Below are positions 9,030 through 17,470 of a stretch of 47,180 nucleotides of DNA, piece by piece. Within the stretch, counting starts at the first letter, position 1, and every line of letters starts with the position of its first letter. Position numbers and translations under genes: made by a program. The notes under the pieces were generated by a model, which saw nothing but the letters and a program-made list of their open reading frames with translations, was not told the origin of the DNA and ran no database searches. The stretch comes from Acidobacteriota bacterium (GTDB lineage: Bacteria; Acidobacteriota; Blastocatellia; Pyrinomonadales; Pyrinomonadaceae): contig JAKQII010000283.1 in the NCBI GenBank assembly GCA_029557535.1, positions 1-47,180 of the forward strand. Reading direction: 5' to 3'.

Positions 9030-10421
9030 TTGAGCTCAGAACTTTTAAGATCTCTCTTCGATGAGGAAGAACGACGCCCGCTGACGATCTCGGAGCTTAA
9101 CGCCGACATCCGCGGTGCGCTCGAGCGACGGTTCTCGTCCGTCTGGATCGAAGGCGAGATCGTAAACTTCATCTCGGCCGCTTCGGGTCACTGGTATTTC
9201 ACGCTCCACGACGATTCGTCGCAGATCAAGGCCGCGTGTTTTCGCGGGACGAACTACAGGATCAGGTTCAAGCCGTTTGACGGACTTCAGGTTCGGGTTC
9301 GCGGCCGCGTCACCGTTTACGAGCCGAAAGGCGAATATCAGATCTCGGTCGATTCACTGGAGCCGGTCGGCGAAGGCGCGCTCAAGATCGCGTTCGAACA
9401 GATCCGTGCAAAACTCTCCGGCGAAGGGCTTTTCGACCAGAAACTGAAACGACCGCTGCCTTTTCTGCCGCGCCGCGTCGGCGTCGTCACGAGTCCGAAC
9501 GGCGCCGCTTTCCACGATATTTTCAACGTGCTGACTCGCCGCACGAGATCCGTCAGCATCGTCCTGATCCCCGCGCGTGTCCAGGGCGAGTTCGCCGCCG
9601 AAGAGGTTCGCCGCGGGATCGAGCTCGCAAATCGTTTCAACGTCAATGCCGACGAGAATCAGAAGATCGACGTGCTGATCGTCGGTCGCGGCGGCGGCTC
9701 GCGCGAAGATCTTTGGGCGTTCAATGAAGAGCATTTGGCGCGTGCGATCCGGGCGTCTGCGATTCCGATCATTTCGGCCGTCGGACATGAGATCGATTGG
9801 TCTATTTCGGATCTGATCGCCGACCGGCGCGCGCCGACGCCGTCAGCCGCCGCCGAGATAGTCGCGGAATCCGAGGCCGCCATCCTCGAGACCATCAATC
9901 ACCACGCCCGATCGATGCACGGGTCCATCGGGCGCCGGCTGCTTGAATCGAAAGCGGTGCTGCAGGATCTCGCGCTGTCGCCTGTTTTTAGCGAATTCCC
10001 TCAGCGCGTCCGTGACGACCGTCGGTTCGTAGACGTACTTGCGACCGAACTTCGTGAATTTGTACTCTCGAGGTTTCGCACCGTGTCAAATAGGTTCGAT
10101 GCGGCGCGCCAGCGACTTTCGCCGGTGCGTCTGGCGTCGCGGACGGCGGAACAGAAAACGCGTCTCGCGGTGCTCGAAACACGACAATCGGCCGCGATTC
10201 GGTCACTGATTGAATCGCGAATGAAGTTCCTGAACGTAGGATCGGCCAAACTGGACGCGCTTTCGCCTTTGAAAGTGCTCGGCCGCGGTTATGCGATAGC
10301 CAAGGACGCGTCCGGTGTGGTCGTTCGCTCGGTTGACGACGTCTTACCGGGCGACAACGTGCAAATCCGTCTCTCGGATGGCAAACTGAATACTCGTGTT
10401 GAATCCGCGGAAAAAAACTGA
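9030..10421 (+). CDS. xseA: Exodeoxyribonuclease VII large subunit
   Basis: Large subunit of exonuclease VII, which with XseB degrades single-stranded DNA into oligonucleotides in the cytoplasm. The N-terminal OB-fold is at about residues 14-110 (LTISELNADIRGALE, VWIEGEIVNF, GHWYFTLHD). The catalytic region follows, with the family signature PRRVGVVTSPNGAAFHDI near 147-165 and VGRGGGSREDLWAFNEE near 218-236. Length 463 is close to normal. The start is TTG 9030, directly after the preceding stop; no ATG lies upstream of the conserved N-terminus. No xseB was found in the window; the next gene, overlapping by one base, is a membrane protein. Confidence 0.95.
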   Translation: MSSELLRSLFDEEERRPLTISELNADIRGALERRFSSVWIEGEIVNFISAASGHWYFTLHDDSSQIKAACFRGTNYRIRFKPFDGLQVRVRGRVTVYEPKGEYQISVDSLEPVGEGALKIAFEQIRAKLSGEGLFDQKLKRPLPFLPRRVGVVTSPNGAAFHDIFNVLTRRTRSVSIVLIPARVQGEFAAEEVRRGIELANRFNVNADENQKIDVLIVGRGGGSREDLWAFNEEHLARAIRASAIPIISAVGHEIDWSISDLIADRRAPTPSAAAEIVAESEAAILETINHHARSMHGSIGRRLLESKAVLQDLALSPVFSEFPQRVRDDRRFVDVLATELREFVLSRFRTVSNRFDAARQRLSPVRLASRTAEQKTRLAVLETRQSAAIRSLIESRMKFLNVGSAKLDALSPLKVLGRGYAIAKDASGVVVRSVDDVLPGDNVQIRLSDGKLNTRVESAEKN

Positions 10422-11194
10422 TGTCTGAATTTACTGTCGATCTTGAAGAACGCGACGATGAGGTGACGACGGTCGAGACATCGTTGCCCGAAACTGCATT
10501 CGACGCGCCGCCCGCGAAACGCGGAGGGTCGTGGCTGAAACGGCTCGGTATTGCGTTCCTGATCATCGCCGTGCTCGCGTCGGCCGGCGGCATTTGGTAC
10601 TGGCAGCGGCTGAAGTCGACGCCGCAGTATTCGCTCGCGTTGCTCGTCGATGCCGCCCGGCGTGACGATCAGGCGTCGATGGACCGACTTGTCGACACGG
10701 ATTCGGTCGTCGATTCGTTCCTTCCGCAGGTGATCGAAAAGGCGGTCGAGTTGTACGGCAAGGGCGTTCCGCCGCAGACGATCACGGCTTTGACCTCGAT
10801 CGCGGATCAATTCAAACCCTCGATCAAGCGTCGGGCGCGCGAAGAGATTCCGCGGGTGATCCGCGAGAAGACCGACAAGTTCGAACGCATTCCGTATTGG
10901 GCGATCGCGGTCGGAGCGGGCTGGTTCCTCGATATCACGATCGAAGGTGAGACGGCTATCGTGACAAGCAAGATCGAGAACCGCCCGTTTGAATTGACAA
11001 TGAAAAAGAACGGCGACGTTTGGCGCGTGGTCGGGATCAAGGACGAAGTCGTTGCCAAACGAATCGCTGAAACGGTCGGCCAGGAGATGATCCGGCTCGC
11101 GTCGAAGGACGGGCTGAAAAAAGCGGCGGAAAAACTCGATCTGGGGAATGTTGATGAGATTCGGAAAAAGATCGAGGGGCTGATCTTTAAGTGA
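10421..11194 (+). CDS. DUF2939-like single-pass membrane protein
   Basis: Protein of 257 residues beginning with an acidic cytoplasmic segment, then a transmembrane helix at about 43-63 (LGIAFLIIAVLASAGGIWYW). An extracytoplasmic domain starts with a pattern typical of DUF2939 (TPQYSLALLVDAARRDDQAS, then an Asp-rich turn). Function is unknown. The start codon overlaps the xseA stop (TGATG), so it is translationally coupled to xseA. It is the last + strand gene before a convergent regulator gene. Confidence 0.6.
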   Translation: MSEFTVDLEERDDEVTTVETSLPETAFDAPPAKRGGSWLKRLGIAFLIIAVLASAGGIWYWQRLKSTPQYSLALLVDAARRDDQASMDRLVDTDSVVDSFLPQVIEKAVELYGKGVPPQTITALTSIADQFKPSIKRRAREEIPRVIREKTDKFERIPYWAIAVGAGWFLDITIEGETAIVTSKIENRPFELTMKKNGDVWRVVGIKDEVVAKRIAETVGQEMIRLASKDGLKKAAEKLDLGNVDEIRKKIEGLIFK

Positions 11195-11244
11195 GATTAC
11201 CGGTCCGTAAGGTCGGGCGGGCCGCGGCGAGCGTGGCAATTCGG

Positions 11245-11949
11245 CTAGCGAGTAACCTCAAGCAATCCTAGCTGATATGCCTTGATCACAAGATTAAGTC
11301 GGTCGTCGACACCCAATTTACCGTAAATCGAACTCAAATGGCATCGGACGGTCGGTTCGCTGATCATCATTGACTTGGCGATCTCCTTGTTCTTCAAGCC
11401 TTCACCGATAAGCTCCAGCACCTCCATTTCGCGCTTGGTCAAGAACTCAACTTGGGATTCGGGATCGTATCCTTTTGGTCTTCGCTCCACGGTTCCATTC
11501 TTCTGACGCGTCCGCTTCACCAAACGGTCAAGCAACGCCTGATTGAGCCATGTCTCGCCTGCACACGTTTTTCGAATCGCATCGATGAGCAGATTCGGAC
11601 TTTGCTCCTCATGCACGATACCGACGGCCCCGAGTTCGAGGGCCGTGGTTTGCAGTTCGAGTTTGTCGCCAGAGACCGTGACGAGTACCGGGAGACCCGG
11701 AAAGTTTTCGGCAAGTTTCGCGATTACTTCGACGCCGTCCTCGCTGTTGAGGTAAACAACCGCGACATCCGGAGAGATTTCGGCATCTCGTTCGTCGAAT
11801 CTTGAATCCAATGAACGAATGGCGCCAACGCGGCAGTCGCCTGACGCTTCGATCAGAAGCTTGAAGCCTTGTTGAACGATTTGATGGTTCGCGATGAGCA
11901 AAACGCAGATCGTATCCTTGCTCTCGCGACCGTTGCGGGATTGAGACAT
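11245..11949 (-). CDS. LuxR-type regulator with degenerate receiver domain
   Basis: NarL/LuxR-family transcription factor of about 234 residues: receiver-like domain (about 12-130), then a GerE helix-turn-helix at about 165-230 (LTKREMEVLELIGEGLKNKE and on through TVRCHLSSIYGKLGV). The start is set at 11949 because AGGAG stands 7 bases before it; two ATGs further upstream (11967, 11985) lack one. The receiver looks unable to take phosphate. The first acidic pocket reads Ala20-Asn21-His22, the expected phospho-Asp is Tyr66 (PDVAVVYLN), and the usual Lys is replaced by an acidic residue. DNA binding is expected to be controlled by something other than phosphotransfer. It is convergent with the xseA group and divergent from a second regulator. 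Confidence 0.88.
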   Translation of the reverse strand: MSQSRNGRESKDTICVLLIANHQIVQQGFKLLIEASGDCRVGAIRSLDSRFDERDAEISPDVAVVYLNSEDGVEVIAKLAENFPGLPVLVTVSGDKLELQTTALELGAVGIVHEEQSPNLLIDAIRKTCAGETWLNQALLDRLVKRTRQKNGTVERRPKGYDPESQVEFLTKREMEVLELIGEGLKNKEIAKSMMISEPTVRCHLSSIYGKLGVDDRLNLVIKAYQLGLLEVTR

Positions 11950-12740
11950 ATAAGAACTCCTATTCATTGACGCATTTGCGATCATTGATTTGCGGGAACG
12001 GAGGGCAGTTGTTCGTCAAAAACAAAACGTGGCGACTGAGGGATCATTGGCCAAAGCATGAAGGGAGAACCGGCGAGGAGAAGCCTCATAGTCTTCGACT
12101 GAGTATTGAGGAATCGAAAGAGGATGCCATCCGCCGGAATAGCTGACCAATCAATTGGATCAGCAGCGTTGACCCGAACGACCGACGCGGATTGGAGAAA
12201 CGTGCAACGCCAGTTGATCAACCGCCGAAACACGATTGGTATGTTTGCGATCCCGATACAGTCTTATTGTCCATGACCAATGGCATCAACCGATACGGTG
12301 TTCGCCCCAAAACCTCCCATAGTATTGCACAGATTCGCTATTTGCACACTATACAAATGTCGTACATGCATCAATTTCATCTCCTCCATTCGTTTTGTAA
12401 ATTATAGCGACTTATCCGATGTATGTGTCAATTCTCGGCGGTAAAGTACTGTTGATACAGAAAATTAGAAATCCCCCAACGCGTAGGTTGTTACGACCGG
12501 AACATTTGCGTGGGGAGTTGGAAGGTTTAGCAGGTCCCCCGCACTTGAAAATGCCTGGGGTACCGAAATTCTACGGCAGTTTATGTATGAAATCGGAAAA
12601 CCGAAACCAGGCAGTTCGGTTATTGTTGTACTTGAACGACTCGAACCCTTCTCGATCGGAAGCCTCAAGACAATTACTGATTTTCCATATATTGCCGTAG
12701 GTGAATGGCACACGTGTACCGTGGCCTCCCCTAAAGCGAT
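11950..12740. other. Long intergenic region between two divergent regulators
   Basis: About 790 bases with no convincing gene. Base composition is more AT-rich than the surroundings, especially 12300-12480. Open frames exist on both strands (for example 12419-12700 + and 11982-12233 -), but they lack ribosome sites and recognisable families. TTGCAC occurs twice, at 12325-12330 and 12342-12347, with TATACA at 12350-12355, which could be part of a promoter. The region probably holds the control sites of both regulators. Confidence 0.4.
12325..12355 (+). promoter_or_regulatory. Candidate promoter/repeat TTGCAC...TTGCAC...TATACA
   Basis: A directly repeated TTGCACA spaced 17 bases apart, followed by TATACA. 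It could be a -35/-10 pair with a long (19-base) spacer, or an operator repeat. It lies almost 400 bases before the + strand regulator, so the assignment is weak. Confidence 0.2.
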
Positions 12741-13463
12741 ATGTCAACTTCGATAATAAAGATTCTACTAATTGGTGAATTCTCCATTTTCAGAAATGCG
12801 CTGCGTATGCTTCTCGAAACCGATAAGCGACTAAAGGTCATCGGTGAAGCGGATAACGTGGAAGATGCGCGTACAATCGAATCGGTTGAAAGCCCCGACT
12901 TGACGATTGCGGATCTTCCGGAATTGCAGGCCCGCGAGGTCCTTCCATCATTATGCGCCTTGAATACCCCGGTCTTAGTTTTGATGGGGAAGCGCGATAT
13001 TGAGATCTACAAGCAATGCTTGCAGTTCGGACTTAGTGGACTGGTACTCAAAGAAGAACGCGCAGAGGTTCTGTTCAAGTCGATCTACAAGATCAATGAA
13101 GGCGAACTTTGGTTCGATCGTTCGGTGATGGGCGAGACAATTCGTCATCTGATCGGCGAAAGTCAGACGCTCCGGGAAAACAATCGGCAGAACATTGTTG
13201 TGGGTCTCACGGATCGGGAGAAGGAGGTGATCAAGCACCTTTGTCTCGGTCTGAAGACCAAGGATATCGCGAACGCACTGTACATAACAGAGAACACCGT
13301 TCGCCACCATTTGACCTCTGTCTTCAATAAGTTGGAGATCAAGGGTCGGCTCGAATTGGTGATCTATGCGTTCAAGAACGGACTCGCCGCGATGCCGAAC
13401 GGCATCGGATCGAGAAATGGAATCAACAGTTCTCGGGAAATTTCGAGGGCATTAAGCGTCTAA
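12741..13463 (+). CDS. LuxR-family response regulator
   Basis: NarL/LuxR-type regulator of 240 residues. The receiver-like N-terminus (about 6-125) keeps a candidate phospho-Asp at residue 58 (SPDLTIADLPEL) and a Lys in GLVLKEE. It has only one acid in the first pocket (Gly12-Glu13-Phe14 instead of an acidic pair). The C-terminal helix-turn-helix is clear at about 155-220 (LTDREKEVIKHLCLG, then TENTVRHHLTSVFNKLEI). It is the last gene before the polysaccharide locus and points toward it, so it is a candidate regulator of that locus. It is paralogous to the divergent regulator at 11245-11949. No sensor kinase is adjacent. Confidence 0.88.
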   Translation: MSTSIIKILLIGEFSIFRNALRMLLETDKRLKVIGEADNVEDARTIESVESPDLTIADLPELQAREVLPSLCALNTPVLVLMGKRDIEIYKQCLQFGLSGLVLKEERAEVLFKSIYKINEGELWFDRSVMGETIRHLIGESQTLRENNRQNIVVGLTDREKEVIKHLCLGLKTKDIANALYITENTVRHHLTSVFNKLEIKGRLELVIYAFKNGLAAMPNGIGSRNGINSSREISRALSV

Positions 13464-13689
13464 TAAGGAAAGTTTGTTCGCCAGAGGTGCTCGCGACCAA
13501 CTGGCGACCGTCGGGCGTATGGCGGAATTTCGCTGTTCCGTGGATTTGCAGATAAGCGCCGAAGCCGGTAGCGGAACCCCGCACATCGATCGGCCCGACG
13601 AAGTTACAATCAGGAACTGCCTGTATACAGGTTTCCCGAAAGGGTTTTGATGTCCGGTTTGAGGAACATCGAGGTCGAAGTGTGAACTC
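13464..13689. other. Possible structured leader upstream of polysaccharide locus
   Basis: Gene-free stretch of 226 bases with several inverted repeats. CGTCGGGC (13509-13516) pairs with GCCCGACG (13593-13600). GCGG-AACC-CCGC forms a small hairpin inside it. Near 13618-13631 there is the perfect palindrome CCTGTATACAGG, followed by CCC-GAAA-GGG and TTTT. It could be a folded RNA leader or a regulator site, and I could not match it to a known riboswitch class. Confidence 0.3.
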
Positions 13690-13983
13690 ATGAATGATGC
13701 GAAACGTGTGGAAAAGGAACAGCGGAAGAATATTCGTCGCAAACGAAAGAAGAATGCGCTTGTAATGTGTCACGACGGCAGGGAGTATTGGACGACTCAA
13801 ACCGAATTTTGGCAATGGGTCCGGGGGAATGTCGTGGTCAAGGTCAGCGACGGCCCGCTCCGAGGCATGTTCGTCCACCGCAATGAGGAATACAACGTGT
13901 TGGTTGGCGGGACGGTTCTCAATCTCCGCTGTCCCAATCATTTGCGCGAAGTAGTGGAGTCGCGCCGGAAGACAGGCGGGTAG
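13690..13983 (+). CDS. Small basic hypothetical protein
   Basis: Protein of 97 residues, not recognised. The first 23 residues are very basic and helical (MNDAKRVEKEQRKNIRRKRK). The rest reads as short beta strands (ALVMCHDGREYW, NVVVKVSDGPLRGMFVH, YNVLVGGTVLNLRCPN), which could form a small barrel. No signal peptide or membrane segment is seen. It lies 44 bases before the export-porin gene in the same direction and may be transcribed with it. It could be a nucleic-acid-binding or regulatory protein, but that is speculation. Confidence 0.55.
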   Translation: MNDAKRVEKEQRKNIRRKRKKNALVMCHDGREYWTTQTEFWQWVRGNVVVKVSDGPLRGMFVHRNEEYNVLVGGTVLNLRCPNHLREVVESRRKTGG

Positions 13984-14027
13984 CGGACCGACATCAAAAC
14001 CGTGCCGGCCGCGGAGGATTTTTCGAG

Positions 14028-14990
14028 ATGAAATTCAAGATTGCAGTCGCTTGGTGCACGCTTTTGGTTTGCTTTCTCAGCGCCGGCGCACAGACGTCAG
14101 GTTCGAATCCTGAGGCAGGCAATTACCAAATCGGACCCGGCGACGTCATCGACATCACGGTCAGCAAGAACCCGGAATTGTCGCGTACCGCGATCCGGGT
14201 AGACAACCGCGGAGCGATCCGGCTGCCGATGCTTGAGGATGACGTGATCGCCGTATGCCAGACGGAAAAGGAACTTGCCGACGCGATTCGAGAGAAATAC
14301 CGGAAGTTCCTTGTTGAGCCGTTCGTTCTGGTCGCGGTGCGCGAGTTCAACTCGAGTACGGTGGCGGTCATCGGTGCGGTAAATTCGCCGGGCAGGTTTC
14401 AGTTCCATCGACAAATACGGCTCGTCGAGTTATTGACATTCGTCAACGGTCCCAGTGCGGCCGCCGGAGAGTCTGCCGAGATCATCCGTGATTCAAGGCG
14501 TCCTCGATGCGAGGGCGGCCGTTTCATTCGGCCTGACGATGGCGTCGAGGACTTGATCAGCGTCGAACTCGCAAGCGCCTTTCGAAACGGCTCCGGCGAC
14601 AATCCGGTGATCCTTGCCGGCGACATTATCCACATTCCCGAAGCGACGGTCCGGAATGCGTATATAGTTGGCAACATCAGGTCAAGCCAGACCATCAACC
14701 TGCGCGAACCGACGACCCTTACCCAGGCCATTGCGATGGCGGGTGGGATCACGTCGGGCGCCCAGCTTGACAAGGTGCTGATCCGGCGCCAGGTGGCAGG
14801 AACGCTGAACCGCCAGGAGATTCTGGTCAACGTGAACGAGATCAACAAGCGGCAGCGTGACGACGTTGCGATTCAGCCGAACGATATTATCGAAATTCCG
14901 GGACCGAAGGGCGTCAAGAAAGTGCTCGATAGCATTTTGAGGACCCTCGTGCCGACTCTGACCCAGTTGCCGGTTCGTGTGATTCCGTAA
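14028..14990 (+). CDS. Polysaccharide export outer-membrane protein (Wza/SLBB family)
   Basis: Outer-membrane polysaccharide export (OPX) protein, which forms or contributes to the channel through which capsule or exopolysaccharide leaves the cell. A signal peptide covers about residues 1-22 (cleavage near Ser-Ala-Gly-Ala-Gln). The Poly_export domain follows at about 30-115 (YQIGPGDVIDITVSKNPELS), then two SLBB-like domains at about 117-195 (VAVIGAVNSPGRFQF) and 205-290 (YIVGNIRSSQTINLREPTT). Length 320 is near normal. No canonical lipobox cysteine sits at the expected cleavage point, so lipidation as in E. coli Wza is doubtful. GGAGG lies about 12 bases before ATG 14028. The next gene, its usual partner, begins 3 bases after the stop. 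Confidence 0.92.
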   Translation: MKFKIAVAWCTLLVCFLSAGAQTSGSNPEAGNYQIGPGDVIDITVSKNPELSRTAIRVDNRGAIRLPMLEDDVIAVCQTEKELADAIREKYRKFLVEPFVLVAVREFNSSTVAVIGAVNSPGRFQFHRQIRLVELLTFVNGPSAAAGESAEIIRDSRRPRCEGGRFIRPDDGVEDLISVELASAFRNGSGDNPVILAGDIIHIPEATVRNAYIVGNIRSSQTINLREPTTLTQAIAMAGGITSGAQLDKVLIRRQVAGTLNRQEILVNVNEINKRQRDDVAIQPNDIIEIPGPKGVKKVLDSILRTLVPTLTQLPVRVIP

Positions 14991-14993
14991 GAC

Positions 14994-17435
14994 ATGCAAG
15001 ACAATTCTGCGTTAACAAGAAGATCCACTGATTCGGACCAGAACGTCCTCAAAGTCTCCGATCTTGATCTCGGATATCCGGATTCGGCCTATTACGGGGC
15101 AGAAACGGAGCCGTCCGATCGTCGACAGTTCTTTTCCGTGCTCGCGGTGCTGAGGAAATACTCGTTGCTGATAATAGGAGTGACCTTGTTCACGACGGCG
15201 GCAGCACTGGTTTACGAGGCGCAGCAGCCTGATTACTACGCCGCGGCGGTCCGTATTCAGGTCAACAACGAGATGAATCCGGCTGTTGGCGCCGTCTCCC
15301 AAGGATCGATGATCCTGAACCCGGGCAACGATCCCGCCTACTTTGCAACGCAATTGCAGATTCTTGAGGGTCCCGGACTTTTACGGCGCGTCGCCAGTCG
15401 GCTTGGCCTTAAGGACGATCCTGATTTTCTGCGGCCAAAGGTCTTGGCGCGGAATTCGGTCTGGCAAAACGTGCTTCGGATGTTCGGTTTGGGTACTCGG
15501 ACCGCGTCACAGCCGGAATCGAGCACCGATCCGGCGCGCAGCGACAAGGGCCTGTTGGATACGAAACGGTATGACGAGACCGACGGCAACGCGGAGGAAC
15601 TGGCGCCTTTCGTCGGTGCCATCAAGCGCGATCTCGATGTCAATCCGGTCCGGGATAACCGGACCTCGACGAAGGAAACGCGTTTGATCGAAGTTCGTTT
15701 CACACATTATGATCCGAACGTCGCGGCGCGCGTCGTCAACACGATCGCCGAAACGTACGTCATACAGAATCTCGAGCAAAAGATCCAAACCAACGCGTCG
15801 GTCGGCGACTTTCTTCAAAAACGGGTCGCTGAACTACAGTCCCAGATCCGAATCGGTGAGGAAAACCTCATCAATTACTCGAAAAACAATCAGATCCTAT
15901 CGCTCGATTCCAACCAAAACACTGTTGTGCAGCGGCTTTCCGACCTGAACGCCAAGCTCAGCCAGGCTGAAAGCGACCGGATTTCAGCGGAGGCCGCACT
16001 GATTGCAGCAAAGCAAAACCCGACGGGTGATCTCAGTGCGGGTCAAGATACCCGGACGTCCGGCCTTGAGTCTCAACTGACGACGCTTCGGCAACAGCTC
16101 GAACAGCTGAAAGTTGAATATACGGACGAATGGCCGGCGGTAAAGCAGGTAAAGCGGCAGATCGAAACGATCGAAAATGAGCTCAAGAACAGTCGTCAGC
16201 GAAGCACTTCGACCAAACTCGCTGATCTTGAGCAGAAGTTCCGCGAGGCGTCATCCCGGGAACGTGAACTGCGAACGTCGTTCGATTCCCAGCGCAAAGC
16301 CGTGCTCAACCAGAACGAGGCGGCGATCAACTATCGAATCATCCAGCAGGAGATCGACACGAACAAGTCGCTTCTCGACGGGTTGCTTCAGCGGTCGCGC
16401 GAGAACGGCGTCATTCTGAGCGGTACGCCGAACAACGTCAGCCTGGTCGACAAGGCCCTCGCGCCGTCGTCGCCAGAAGGCCCGCGCAGGTCGCGGGGAA
16501 TTCTGCTTGCGTTCCTGGCGTCTTTGTTTGGATCCGTCGTGATCGCGTTCGCCCTGAATTGGCTCGACGACACGGTCTCCGTTTACGACGATTTTGAAAT
16601 GCTCACCGGCGTTCCCGTGATCGGGCTGATTCCGGGTTCGGCCGGCGGGATCGGCGCCAAACTTCTTGGAACGCGGTACCGGAATCGTCGGCGAAACAAA
16701 CGCGGCAAATTCGATTACTCTTCTGTGAATATCGACGTCCCGGTCGTTGTCGACGCTTATCATCAGCTTCGGACTTCGGTGCTGCTCTCGACGCCGGGCG
16801 GTGCCCCGAAAACGTTGCTGGTCACCTCGGGACAGTCGTTTGAGGGCAAAACGGTCACGTCTCTTAATCTCGCACGGAGTCTTTCGGAATTGGGCGGCCG
16901 GGTATTGCTTATCGACGCCGATCTAAGATCGCCCAAACTGCATCTGATCAATGAACTCGGCAACAAGTCGGGGTTGAGCACGCTGCTGACTTCGCGCGAG
17001 ATCGATGGGTCTGTCATCGAGTCCGCGATTCACAGAAATGTGGGCGAGAATCTGGATATCCTGACGGCCGGACCCAAGGTTCCGAACCCGGCGAACTTTT
17101 TCGCGTCTCAGGAGATGCAGAAACTTCTCGTCGAGCTCGGGGCGATCTATTCGTTTATCGTGATCGACTCGCCGCCGGCACTTTACTTTGCCGACAGTGT
17201 CGTGCTGGCGACGTATGTTGACGCCGTGGTTCTTGTGGCACGGGCGAATTTCAGTTCGCGAGAGCACTTGATGGGTGCTAAGAAGCGGATACAGGAAGTG
17301 CGCGGGAACACCATCGGGATAGTCGTCAACGACGTTCCGATCGGAAATTACAAGTATTACGACGCGGGTTACTACCGCCAACTTGAAGAGGGCGAAGAGC
17401 TGAATCCGGCCGAAGGAATGCTCAAACTCGATTGA
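14994..17435 (+). CDS. Polysaccharide co-polymerase fused to tyrosine autokinase (Wzc-like)
   Basis: Inner-membrane polysaccharide co-polymerase with a cytoplasmic BY-kinase domain, controlling chain length and export together with the OPX protein. It has a Wzz domain near residues 45-130 with the first membrane helix at about 56-76. A long coiled-coil, GNVR-containing periplasmic region spans about 225-490, and the second helix is at about 505-525. The kinase domain has a Walker A motif GQSFEGKT (613-620, Lys619), Walker A' LLIDADLRSP and Walker B FIVIDSPP. The C-terminus has a tyrosine cluster (YKYYDAGYY), the normal autophosphorylation site. Length 813 is slightly longer than typical because of the periplasmic part. 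The Walker A sequence differs from the usual PGEGKS form but keeps the essential residues. Confidence 0.93.
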   Translation: MQDNSALTRRSTDSDQNVLKVSDLDLGYPDSAYYGAETEPSDRRQFFSVLAVLRKYSLLIIGVTLFTTAAALVYEAQQPDYYAAAVRIQVNNEMNPAVGAVSQGSMILNPGNDPAYFATQLQILEGPGLLRRVASRLGLKDDPDFLRPKVLARNSVWQNVLRMFGLGTRTASQPESSTDPARSDKGLLDTKRYDETDGNAEELAPFVGAIKRDLDVNPVRDNRTSTKETRLIEVRFTHYDPNVAARVVNTIAETYVIQNLEQKIQTNASVGDFLQKRVAELQSQIRIGEENLINYSKNNQILSLDSNQNTVVQRLSDLNAKLSQAESDRISAEAALIAAKQNPTGDLSAGQDTRTSGLESQLTTLRQQLEQLKVEYTDEWPAVKQVKRQIETIENELKNSRQRSTSTKLADLEQKFREASSRERELRTSFDSQRKAVLNQNEAAINYRIIQQEIDTNKSLLDGLLQRSRENGVILSGTPNNVSLVDKALAPSSPEGPRRSRGILLAFLASLFGSVVIAFALNWLDDTVSVYDDFEMLTGVPVIGLIPGSAGGIGAKLLGTRYRNRRRNKRGKFDYSSVNIDVPVVVDAYHQLRTSVLLSTPGGAPKTLLVTSGQSFEGKTVTSLNLARSLSELGGRVLLIDADLRSPKLHLINELGNKSGLSTLLTSREIDGSVIESAIHRNVGENLDILTAGPKVPNPANFFASQEMQKLLVELGAIYSFIVIDSPPALYFADSVVLATYVDAVVLVARANFSSREHLMGAKKRIQEVRGNTIGIVVNDVPIGNYKYYDAGYYRQLEEGEELNPAEGMLKLD

Positions 17436-17470
17436 CCACGGCCACATCCGTCGCTCAACTTCCAATCAAC

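Noticed and set aside
11982-12233. Minus-strand open frame of 83 codons ending just before the degenerate-receiver regulator
   Set aside because: It begins at a GTG without a ribosome site and shows no family features; a small leader peptide cannot be excluded.
12419-12700. Open frame of 93 codons between the regulators
   Set aside because: No ribosome site, odd composition, no recognisable fold or family, and the region appears regulatory.
13530-13590. Resemblance to a cyclic-di-GMP (GEMM) riboswitch
   Set aside because: GGTAGCGG and an A-A-G-C-C run are reminiscent, but the conserved core segments and their order are not there.
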